Below, one piece after another: positions 1 to 5,781 of a stretch of 5,781 bases of DNA. The DNA is from an uncultured Flavobacteriaceae bacterium (GTDB taxonomy: Bacteria; Bacteroidota; Bacteroidia; Flavobacteriales; Flavobacteriaceae). Both the position numbers and the translations under genes were made by a program. The stretch lies in contig CAJWAY010000072.1 of assembly GCA_913020685.1 (NCBI GenBank), positions 1-5,781 on the forward strand, in the 5' to 3' direction. How positions within the stretch are numbered: the stretch's first letter is position 1; each line of letters starts with the position of its first letter. The notes beneath the pieces are model-generated. The model did no database searches. It saw only the letters and a list, made by a program, of their open reading frames with translations, and was not told the origin of the DNA.

Positions 1-9
1 ATTTCCCAT

Positions 10-1011
10 TTGATTTTAAAAAGCAAACTCAAAGTAGCTGTTTTGGGTGGTGGAAGTTGGGGCACTGCGCTGATCAAGATCCTTACGGAAAATAAAAGAA
101 AAGTGGGGTGGTACATCAGAAACCCAGTGAATGTCGAATTTGTAAAAAAACACCGGCATAACCCTAACTATCTGAGCGCTGCTAATCTTAAAACCAAACG
201 ATTAAAGATCAGTTCAAATATTAATCATGTGGTGTCAGAGGCCGATGTATTGATCCTAACTATTCCCTCAGCCTTTCTATCGAGTGAATTGGCAAAATTG
301 AACCGATCCTTAAATGATAAAATAATTTTTTCTGCTGTCAAGGGAGTCGTTCCAGAAAGCATGTTAATCGTGGGAGAACATCTAAACAAAAAGCTCAATG
401 TTCCCCTAAATAAAATTGGGGTCATCGTAGGCCCCTCTCATGCTGAGGAAATCGCTATGGAACGTTTGTCCTATCTTACTATCGCCTGTATTGAAAATAA
501 AGTGGCAAGAGCTATGGCTTCTATGCTCAAAACCCAATACATTAGAACCACTATTTCCAATGATATCATGGGGACAGAATATGCCAGTATGCTCAAAAAT
601 ATTTACGCCATTGCCTCAGGGATTGCTAACGCCCTGGGGTACGGTGACAATTTCCAAAGCGTATTGATGAGTAATGCCATAAGGGAAATGAAACGCTTTA
701 TCAAAGATGTTTACAAAATGAAACGTAATATCAATAATTCTGCCTATCTGGGAGATCTTTTGGTAACGGGCTATTCTGCTTTCAGCCGAAATCGTTCTTT
801 TGGCAGTATGATCGGTAAGGGTTATTCAGTTGAGACCGCTCAAATGGAAATGAGGATGGTAGCAGAAGGTTATTACTCTACCCAATGTGCAAAAATGATT
901 AACCAAAATTACTCCACAAGAGTTCCAATCATAGATGCTGTTTTCAACATTCTCTACTTGGGAAAAAACCCGGAAAAAATTTTTAAAAAACTGGTCAAAA
1001 AATTGGACTAA
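10..1011 (+). CDS. gpsA: NAD(P)H-dependent glycerol-3-phosphate dehydrogenase
   Basis: This cytoplasmic enzyme reduces dihydroxyacetone phosphate to sn-glycerol 3-phosphate, the backbone precursor of membrane phospholipids. The N-terminal Rossmann fold shows the dinucleotide-binding loop GGGSWGTA at residues 13-20. Family landmarks follow in order: SAVKG (Lys111), GPSHAEE at 141-147, the conserved lysine in EYASMLKNIYAIASG (Lys196), LGDLLVTG around Asp249, the substrate-binding SRNRSFG at 259-265 and VAEGYYST near 284. The length of 333 residues is normal for the family and the gene looks intact. The first usable codon is a TTG at 10, but the frame stays open to the window edge, so a start slightly upstream is possible. 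GpsA proteins usually begin only a few residues before the glycine loop, so little can be missing. Its 3' end interlocks with that of pheS on the other strand. The identification is secure; only the start is uncertain. Confidence 0.96.
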   Translation: MILKSKLKVAVLGGGSWGTALIKILTENKRKVGWYIRNPVNVEFVKKHRHNPNYLSAANLKTKRLKISSNINHVVSEADVLILTIPSAFLSSELAKLNRSLNDKIIFSAVKGVVPESMLIVGEHLNKKLNVPLNKIGVIVGPSHAEEIAMERLSYLTIACIENKVARAMASMLKTQYIRTTISNDIMGTEYASMLKNIYAIASGIANALGYGDNFQSVLMSNAIREMKRFIKDVYKMKRNINNSAYLGDLLVTGYSAFSRNRSFGSMIGKGYSVETAQMEMRMVAEGYYSTQCAKMINQNYSTRVPIIDAVFNILYLGKNPEKIFKKLVKKLD

Positions 1012-2024
1012 TTTCCAGATTGGAATTGGGAAAGAAAACGAACATCGTTTTCAAAAAACAGACGAATATCTTCAATTTGGTATAACAACATTGCAATTCT
1101 TTCAATGCCCATCCCAAAAGCATAACCAGAATATTCCTCTGGATCTATCTTACAATTTTTTAAGACATTGGGGTCGACGATTCCACACCCCATAATTTCA
1201 AGCCAACCTGTCCCTTTGGTTATACGGTAATCTGTTTCTGTTTCGAGTCCCCAAAAAATATCAACTTCGGCACTAGGCTCAGTGAAGGGAAAGTAAGAAG
1301 GACGCAAGCGAATTTTTGATTTTCCAAATAAAGCTTTAGTAAAATAAAGCAAGGTCTGTTTTAGATCAGCAAAAGAGACATTTTTGTCAATATACAAACC
1401 CTCTACCTGGTGAAAAATACAATGTGCCCTAGCTGAGATAGCCTCATTCCTAAAAACCCTTCCAGGTGAAATGGTTCGAATGGGAGGCTGATTTTTTTCC
1501 ATATACCTCACTTGCACAGAGGAAGTATGGGTTCGGAGCAAAATATCAGGATCAGTTTGGATGAAAAAGGTATCCTGCATATCTCTGGCGGGATGAAATT
1601 CTGGTAAATTCAAAGCAGTGAAATTGTGCCAGTCGTCCTCGATTTCAGGCCCCTCAGAAATGTTAAAACCAATCTGATAAAAAATTTCAATAATTCTGTT
1701 TTTGACCAAGGAAAGAGGATGTCGTGAACCCAACTCAAGGGGAAATCCGGGCTTAGATAAATCACCTTGATAACCTTGATTGGCAGGTTTATTAGTTTGC
1801 GCTTGTAAGGTTTTTACTTTTTCCATGACAGCATTTTTAAGGGTATTGAGCGCCTGCCCATAGTCTCTCTTCTCCTTAGGAGGAACCTCCTTAAAAGCTG
1901 TAAAAAAGTCATTTAAAATCCCTTTTTTACCTAAATATTTTATCCTAAATGCTTCGATATCTTCTTTGGACTGAGCATCAAAAGCATTGACCAAACTGAG
2001 GTTTTCATCAATCTTATCAATCAT
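1008..2024 (-). CDS. pheS: Phenylalanyl-tRNA synthetase alpha subunit
   Basis: This is the catalytic alpha chain of the cytoplasmic (alpha-beta)2 enzyme that charges tRNA-Phe with phenylalanine. The N-terminal ~85 residues form the tRNA-binding coiled-coil arm, rich in Lys and Glu. The class II catalytic core follows: motif 1 around GSRHPLSLV (99-107), the EGPEIEDDWHNF segment (124-135), THTSSVQ (165-171), motif 2 from GRVFRNE to FHQVEG (188-209), the phenylalanine-pocket segment FTEPSAEVD (247-255), GTGWLEIMGCG (271-281) and motif 3 GMGIERIAML (304-313). At 338 residues it is of usual length and looks complete. The ATG at 2024 has no Shine-Dalgarno sequence, only an AT-rich leader, as is common in Bacteroidota. 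It lies 17 bases after the small gene at 2042-2410 on the same strand, so the two are probably co-transcribed. The beta subunit gene pheT is not adjacent in this window, as is often the case in this phylum. Confidence 0.98.
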   Translation of the reverse strand: MIDKIDENLSLVNAFDAQSKEDIEAFRIKYLGKKGILNDFFTAFKEVPPKEKRDYGQALNTLKNAVMEKVKTLQAQTNKPANQGYQGDLSKPGFPLELGSRHPLSLVKNRIIEIFYQIGFNISEGPEIEDDWHNFTALNLPEFHPARDMQDTFFIQTDPDILLRTHTSSVQVRYMEKNQPPIRTISPGRVFRNEAISARAHCIFHQVEGLYIDKNVSFADLKQTLLYFTKALFGKSKIRLRPSYFPFTEPSAEVDIFWGLETETDYRITKGTGWLEIMGCGIVDPNVLKNCKIDPEEYSGYAFGMGIERIAMLLYQIEDIRLFFENDVRFLSQFQSGN

Positions 2025-2041
2025 ATAATAAAAGTAAACAT

Positions 2042-2410
2042 TTATTGAATAAGCTCACGCTTTAAAAAATACTCTACCATTGCTTCTTTCATCATGATAC
2101 TTTGTTCTCCAGGTTTAAGGGGGGGCAGCTCTTCAATTAGTTCAAAATGAGGCCATCCTTCTTCATCAAAAAAATCAAACCGATAGTAACCGTAGGGTTC
2201 CAGAACTGTACAAATTCCTATATGAATCAGGTTAACATTGTCATCTTTTTTCATATTTCGGTGAACTTGACCCAATTCTTGCAAACCAATTAAGTACAAA
2301 ACTCCTTCTACATCTAGTGCTTCGCCATCTGAAAAACGTTCACTTAGGAGAATAATTAATTGATTCCATTGGTCTTTTAATTTCTTGTCTCGGCTATTAT
2401 TTTTTCTCAC
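2042..2410 (-). CDS. Conserved small acidic protein of unknown function next to pheS
   Basis: I do not recognise a named domain. The sequence looks like a real soluble protein: WNQLIILLSERFSDGEALDVEGVLYLIGLQELG, then a Lys/Asp-rich turn (MKKDDNV), NLIHIGICTVLEPYGYYRF, an acidic aromatic stretch FFDEEGWPHFELIEELPPLKPGEQ and a C-terminal helix ending at a TAA. There is no signal peptide or membrane helix in this core. I recall similar proteins of about 110-120 residues in other Bacteroidota, but cannot check this here. No ATG precedes the conserved part. I chose the GTG at 2410 (122 residues). A TTG at 2416 is close by, and a TTG at 2488 would add a hydrophobic, poly-T-encoded lead and would overlap the divergent cvpA start, so I disfavour it. 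The gene ends 17 bases before pheS and probably shares its transcript. That it is coding is likely; the start is unsure and the function unknown. Confidence 0.78.
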   Translation of the reverse strand: MRKNNSRDKKLKDQWNQLIILLSERFSDGEALDVEGVLYLIGLQELGQVHRNMKKDDNVNLIHIGICTVLEPYGYYRFDFFDEEGWPHFELIEELPPLKPGEQSIMMKEAMVEYFLKRELIQ

Positions 2411-2478
2411 CTTCAAAGATACTTGCTTTAGGATGAACCACGTAGAAACATTCCTAAAAAAAAAGTAAATTAGTACAA
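2411..2478. promoter_or_regulatory. Short divergent intergenic region between the small pheS-linked gene and cvpA
   Basis: If the small gene starts at 2410 and cvpA at 2479, these 68 bases separate two diverging genes and should hold at least part of their promoters. The stretch is AT-rich with a run of nine A at 2456-2464. On the minus strand, TATCTTTG at 2421-2414 matches the Bacteroidota -7 consensus TAnnTTTG exactly. However, no TTG is seen at the expected -33 distance, and the implied start of transcription would fall inside the proposed coding start. I see no convincing promoter for cvpA. The region is inferred from gene orientation, not from a recognised operator. Confidence 0.35.
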
Positions 2479-2988
2479 GTGAATACAATTGATATAATAC
2501 TGGGCATTGCCTTAGGTTTTGGACTTATTAAAGGTTTTTTTAAAGGTTTTATTATTGAGGTAGCCAGTTTGGGAGCTTTATTTTTAGGGCTATTGGGTGC
2601 GGTAAAATTCTCGGATTTTTTTGCCGATTTGTTAAATGAAATTTTTGATTGGAGCCCTCTGGCCGTTCAAACAGCTTCTTATTTAATTATATTTATCATC
2701 ATCGTCTATGGCTTATCAGTCTTGGCCAAAATATTGACTAAAGTGATCAGTAAGGCCTCACTAGGGCTGTTAAACAAATTCTTGGGTGCTTTCTTTGGTG
2801 CGTTTAAATGGGCGATATTTTTGAGTGTTGCTTTGTTTTTTTTAGAAAAACTAAATACATGGATCACTATTATTAATTCTGAAATGATAGATAGTTCAAT
2901 TCTTTACAAACCCATTACTGAGTTAGGGGAATACCTTTTTAGTTGGGGAAGTGAATTCTCAAATGAGGTTCATAGGGATCTCATTTAA
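2479..2988 (+). CDS. CvpA family inner-membrane protein
   Basis: This 169-residue protein has the typical CvpA (colicin V production) plan. A short start MNTIDIILGI runs straight into hydrophobic helix 1 (about 4-18). The family signature follows, glycine- and lysine-rich FGLIKGFFKGFIIEVASLGA (about 14-33), leading into helix 2 (24-44). Helix 3 lies at about 64-86 and helix 4 at about 100-121, and the C-terminal tail is short and polar. The family is involved in envelope integrity and, in E. coli, in colicin V export; its molecular role is unsettled. The GTG at 2479 fits the family's MNT-x-D start, and an in-frame TAA at 2455-2457 rules out any longer version. There is no Shine-Dalgarno sequence. 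The gene diverges from the small gene to its left, and its last 8 bases overlap batE tail-to-tail. Family membership is secure from length and topology; the biological role here is not. Confidence 0.9.
   Translation: MNTIDIILGIALGFGLIKGFFKGFIIEVASLGALFLGLLGAVKFSDFFADLLNEIFDWSPLAVQTASYLIIFIIIVYGLSVLAKILTKVISKASLGLLNKFLGAFFGAFKWAIFLSVALFFLEKLNTWITIINSEMIDSSILYKPITELGEYLFSWGSEFSNEVHRDLI
2961..2986 (+). other. Inverted repeat (possible hairpin) at the cvpA/batE convergent end
   Basis: The arms AAATGAGGTTC (2961-2971) and GGATCTCATTT (2976-2986) pair over 11 positions with two G-U pairs and a 4-base ATAG loop. The hairpin covers the last codons of cvpA and reaches into its stop codon. In RNA it is better formed from the plus strand, because the two wobble pairs become A-C mismatches in the minus-strand transcript. 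No T-run follows on either strand, so it is not a standard intrinsic terminator. It may still help end or stabilise the cvpA message, or it may be chance. Confidence 0.35.
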
Positions 2989-3751
2989 ATCCATTTAGGC
3001 TTCTAATTTTAGGGTTTTTGATCCAACCCTCTGAACCATTGGCAATTCTAATTTTTTGCCACTCTTGGAGTTGATCAAACATTTGAACTTTTGTTCCTTC
3101 ATGTAATAAAAATAAAATCTCAGCACGAGAATTGGGCTCAGCCCATACCTCTATTTTTTCATCAAACAGAATACCATATGTGGTCTCTGCAGTAATAGAA
3201 GATTTAATGACAGCAATGAACAGTGAACCGATCAGTAAAAATCCAAGCACCAAGGTGGACACAAAGAAAGTTCTTTTGATGAATGGAGCCTTGTTCCACA
3301 AGTAAAGCCCCCAAAAAAAGACCAATAACCAAGCCATAAAGACAATCATATATGCCCAACCTTCTTGTGAGAAAAGTTTAATAGTCTTTTCTTCCAACCG
3401 GGTAAATTGCGATTTGGGTAAAACTTCAACAGCATCGATGGCCATATTTTGAGCAAAAGCACTGTTTATATTGATATCTTCATCCATAGGTTGGAGTTGT
3501 TTCGCTTTTTCAAAATAAAAAATACTTTCCCCTACTTGGTTCAATCGGTAATAAGAGTTTGCCAAATTAAAATAGAGCTCAGCACTATGCAGGCCGCTTT
3601 CTAAAATCTCTCTATAAAGCATCACAGCTTTTTCAAACTGTCCGGCATTATAGGCAGAATTGGCGTTTTCGAAAGTGGTTTCTGTTTCCTGAACCAATGT
3701 AAATGAGCAATAGAGAAATGATCCGGAAAGGAGTATCAAAAGCTTTCTCAT
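2981..3751 (-). CDS. batE: BatE: TPR and SH3-like membrane protein of the aerotolerance operon
   Basis: BatE is the last protein of the Bacteroidota Bat (aerotolerance) operon and is thought to act with BatA-D in an envelope complex; the exact mechanism is unknown. A hydrophobic N-terminal signal segment (about 1-20) is followed by two tetratricopeptide repeats. The first is around TTFENANSAYNAGQFEKAV (25-43) and the second around AELYFNLANSYYRLNQVGES (57-76). Two membrane helices follow at about 132-151 and 162-182. A C-terminal SH3-like domain (about 190-250) ends with the typical WQKIRIANGSEGWIKN. The expected topology is TPRs and SH3 in the periplasm with a membrane hairpin between them. 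The length of 256 residues is usual for the family. The ATG at 3751 overlaps the batD stop in an ATGA, which points to translational coupling. The 3' end runs 8 bases into cvpA, so the operon ends with no spacer. Cys15 does not sit in a proper lipobox. Confidence 0.9.
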   Translation of the reverse strand: MRKLLILLSGSFLYCSFTLVQETETTFENANSAYNAGQFEKAVMLYREILESGLHSAELYFNLANSYYRLNQVGESIFYFEKAKQLQPMDEDININSAFAQNMAIDAVEVLPKSQFTRLEEKTIKLFSQEGWAYMIVFMAWLLVFFWGLYLWNKAPFIKRTFFVSTLVLGFLLIGSLFIAVIKSSITAETTYGILFDEKIEVWAEPNSRAEILFLLHEGTKVQMFDQLQEWQKIRIANGSEGWIKNPKIRSLNGFK

Positions 3752-5511
3752 AATTTTTTATCAATATTAGAAATTACAGAAAGAGCTTGGTCAAAGTCCT
3801 GTTGCATTTTGGCATCCGAAGCAGGAGAGTATCGGGCCACTTCACAGTTCTCCAACAGGACAATAAAGGGCTGAATCTCCTCTCCTGTTAATTTCCTGTC
3901 AGCCAAGATCTCGGTTATTTTTTGCTTACTGAAATCATCCGCTTTGATTTTTAACATCGCCTTCAAATAATTATATAACGCCCTTTCGAGTGCATCGTAG
4001 AAAAGCGTTTTATTTTTTAAATTCTTTTTGGCTTCACCCAAATATTTTTTGGACAAACGATTTGCCGCGCGAAGTCGAGATCCTTCCACATCGTCAGAAA
4101 TTCTTTGATTGCGCTGCATCAAAAGCACAAAAGCAATCAACAACATTATAGGGGAGATCAATGAGGCGTAAAAAAGCTTACTGTTCCAAAATTTCTTTTT
4201 GACGATGGGCTCCAGATTCGGGTTCAATTTTATGAATCGGAATGACTCATCTGTATTGGACAATGGTTGCTTTGCTCCGAAATTTGAGGAATTGTCACTA
4301 GAATTTTTGGCTACAGGACCCCCGTAAACATCTACTATGTGTTCGCTGGATCGCAAGGTGAAATATTTTTCTTTTTTGGGGTCAAAATAGGAAAAAGATA
4401 CCGGTGGTATGGGATATTTTCCCTGAAAACGAGGAACGACAGTATAATTATCTTGAATGTTACCTTGCATTCCAGATAAGATAGTTTTAACGTTTTCACG
4501 ATGTTCCGGCTCGAAAACTTCTAATGTATTGGGCAAAACCAATTTGGGTAAGTTAAACAACTTTAGGTTCCCATTACCGTTCACCTTGAGTTTGATTTCA
4601 AAGGACTCTGTAGCTTTTAATGCATTTTTATTGGTAAGTACATCAAAATTGAATTGTCCAACGGCTCCCATGAAATTCGCTGGTTTGCCTTTTTTTGGTA
4701 ATGGTTTGACAATGATGGTTCTTCTGCCAGCCGTAATCGTTCTGGAGGACTGTTGTAGAATACGGTTGCCAAAAAAGTCCCTGCGATTCGAGGGCAAATC
4801 TATAACCAAACTTAAACTGAGCGGCTCCAAGGCAAGCTTTCCGGTTTTTTGTGGATACAAGACACTTTTCTTCCAAACGACTACATTATAGGTTTCCCCT
4901 TTGTAGGTAGCATTTTCTACCTTAAGCTGGGGAATATCTATGTTGTGACTCCAAAAATCTGCATACTGTGGGTTCTCCACCAATCTTCCGTCTGAGATTC
5001 GCAATGGGCTTCTAAAATACAATTTGTAGACCACAGTGATGGCCTCATTGAGGTAAGGCCTGGTATTCGATGTTTCCGCTACCAAATGGAGATTGTCATC
5101 TATCAAATATTCTGGGCTATTAGGGTCTCTAGGAACATCAACCGCCTCAGTAACAGTTATTTTTACCGGAGTTGTTTTATAAATTTCACCATCAATGTCT
5201 ATTGTGGCTTGGTTAATGGATAAAGCCCCTTTTTGCGTGGGAGTCAAAAAATAGGTGTAAGTCTTAGAGAAACTTTTTTTTCCATTGACCCATGAATTGC
5301 TGATGGATTGATTGGGTCCACCAACGATTCTGAATCCACTAAAGGTCGGAGGAGTAAAATCATCACCATTTTCATTCATGACAAAATCCACGCGCAGCCG
5401 CTCATTCAAACCCAAGCTTCTTTTACTGACTTTCGCCTCAAAACTTACCCCTTGCGCCATCACCTGAAAGGTAACAATCATCAGTAAAACACTAACAAAA
5501 ATATTTCTCAT
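3748..5511 (-). CDS. batD: BatD: large membrane-anchored oxygen-tolerance protein
   Basis: BatD is the large periplasmic component of the Bat operon, first linked to aerotolerance in Bacteroides and to stress or infection phenotypes in other bacteria. A signal peptide of about 19 residues (MRNIFVSVLLMIVTF...VMA) has a likely cleavage after VMA, before QGVSFEAKV. The long beta-rich ectodomain covers about 20-440 and includes the family stretch LNERLRVDFVMN, the FRIVGGPNQSISNSWVNG segment near 60-77 and a second set of beta domains with AVGQFNFDV near 284-292. One membrane helix follows (about 446-465, ASLISPIMLLIAFVLLM), then a Lys-rich helical cytoplasmic tail of about 120 residues. The length of 587 residues is normal. 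I use the ATG at 5511 rather than the TTG one codon upstream. The gene begins 10 bases after batC and shares an ATGA with batE. The ectodomain diverges widely in this family, but context and architecture agree. Confidence 0.93.
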   Translation of the reverse strand: MRNIFVSVLLMIVTFQVMAQGVSFEAKVSKRSLGLNERLRVDFVMNENGDDFTPPTFSGFRIVGGPNQSISNSWVNGKKSFSKTYTYFLTPTQKGALSINQATIDIDGEIYKTTPVKITVTEAVDVPRDPNSPEYLIDDNLHLVAETSNTRPYLNEAITVVYKLYFRSPLRISDGRLVENPQYADFWSHNIDIPQLKVENATYKGETYNVVVWKKSVLYPQKTGKLALEPLSLSLVIDLPSNRRDFFGNRILQQSSRTITAGRRTIIVKPLPKKGKPANFMGAVGQFNFDVLTNKNALKATESFEIKLKVNGNGNLKLFNLPKLVLPNTLEVFEPEHRENVKTILSGMQGNIQDNYTVVPRFQGKYPIPPVSFSYFDPKKEKYFTLRSSEHIVDVYGGPVAKNSSDNSSNFGAKQPLSNTDESFRFIKLNPNLEPIVKKKFWNSKLFYASLISPIMLLIAFVLLMQRNQRISDDVEGSRLRAANRLSKKYLGEAKKNLKNKTLFYDALERALYNYLKAMLKIKADDFSKQKITEILADRKLTGEEIQPFIVLLENCEVARYSPASDAKMQQDFDQALSVISNIDKKL

Positions 5512-5521
5512 CAATAAAAAC

Positions 5522-5781
5522 TTACCAATCTTTCTGCCCTCTTACGGGAGTTCCCTGAACCTTTTCTGCATTGACTTTGTCTTGTACTTTTTTCTCTTGA
5601 TTGCTCATGGCTTCCAACAAACTTTTTACCTGCTCAGGAGAAAGTTCAGTTTGTTTGGGTTTTGAGGGCTGCTCTTTTTCAGAATCACCCTCCTCGGGTT
5701 GTTGATCTTTTTCTTGATCCCCCTGATCTTTTTTATCCTCTTTGTCCTCTCCTTCATCTCCCTCCTTGTCCTCATCTTCCT
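5522..5781 (-). CDS. batC: BatC, C-terminal end only (cut by the window edge)
   Basis: This leftward open frame enters from the right edge and ends at a TAA at 5524-5522, giving the last 85 residues. The visible part starts with a roughly 45-residue low-complexity stretch made mainly of Glu, Asp, Lys, Gln and Gly (for example KEDKKDQGDQEKDQQPEEG). The conserved tail follows: LSPEQVKSLLEAMSNQEKKV, then QDKVNAEKVQGTPVRGQKDW and the stop. That tail, a short helix and a terminal GxxDW-like end, is what I know of BatC proteins. Their N-terminal half carries a signal peptide or membrane anchor and TPRs, which would lie outside the window. The 10-base gap to batD and the shared direction place it in the same operon. 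The coding frame is certain; the BatC name rests on the tail, the acidic linker and the batD-batE context. Confidence 0.87.
   Translation of the reverse strand, partial: EDEDKEGDEGEDKEDKKDQGDQEKDQQPEEGDSEKEQPSKPKQTELSPEQVKSLLEAMSNQEKKVQDKVNAEKVQGTPVRGQKDW

Noticed and set aside
935..1195. Open frame of 86 codons on the plus strand across the gpsA/pheS junction
   Set aside because: It lies in other frames of two strongly supported genes and its product has no family character.
2029..2036. TACTTTTA upstream of pheS as a promoter
   Set aside because: It lacks the final G of the consensus and a -33 TTG, and the transcript would start at or next to the ATG.
2414..2421. TATCTTTG on the minus strand as a Bacteroidota -7 promoter element for the small gene and pheS
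   Set aside because: It matches TAnnTTTG exactly, but there is no TTG at the proper -33 distance and transcription would begin inside the likely coding start. An 8-base degenerate match in AT-rich DNA is easily chance.
2411..2488. Extended N-terminal membrane segment of the small pheS-linked protein
   Set aside because: The hydrophobic residues come from a poly-T stretch that is better explained as intergenic DNA, and the version overlaps the cvpA start.
3689..3751. BatE as a lipoprotein with Cys15 as the anchor
   Set aside because: The residues before the cysteine (FLY) do not form a lipobox; a plain signal segment fits better.
4457..4891. Open frame of 144 codons on the plus strand opposite batD
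   Set aside because: It is fully antisense to a well-supported batD, its product is Leu/Ser/Lys-rich without recognisable features, and it has no independent start signal.

Overview
The window is about 5.8 kb of AT-rich chromosomal DNA from a member of the Bacteroidota. Within that phylum the gene content and protein style suggest a marine or aquatic Cytophagales relative such as the Cyclobacteriaceae; the family-level guess is inference. The supporting signs are a Bat (Bacteroides aerotolerance) operon in batC-batD-batE order, genes without Shine-Dalgarno sequences, and several non-ATG starts. I see no mobile elements, tRNA or rRNA genes, CRISPR array or phage genes. Six genes are seen, plus one cut by the right edge (batC).

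Layout from left to right. gpsA (glycerol-3-phosphate dehydrogenase) runs rightward. It ends tail-to-tail on pheS (phenylalanyl-tRNA synthetase alpha chain), and the two stop codons interlock in the four bases at 1008-1011. Leftward, pheS is preceded after 17 bases by a small conserved protein of unknown function, so the two probably share a transcript. Back to back with that small gene is cvpA, a rightward gene for a four-helix membrane protein. cvpA ends tail-to-tail on batE with an 8-base overlap. batE, batD and the 3' end of batC form a tight leftward operon: batD and batE overlap by 4 bases, and batC and batD are 10 bases apart.

Functionally, gpsA feeds phospholipid synthesis and pheS is essential for translation. 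The Bat proteins are an envelope complex: BatC and BatE carry TPRs in known homologues, and BatD is a large membrane-anchored periplasmic protein. Its upstream partners (MoxR ATPase, DUF58 protein, von Willebrand BatA/BatB) would be expected beyond the right edge. No undescribed system is apparent. The points worth a second look are the very compact, interlocked gene ends, the missing ATG start of the small gene beside pheS, and a hairpin at the cvpA/batE junction.
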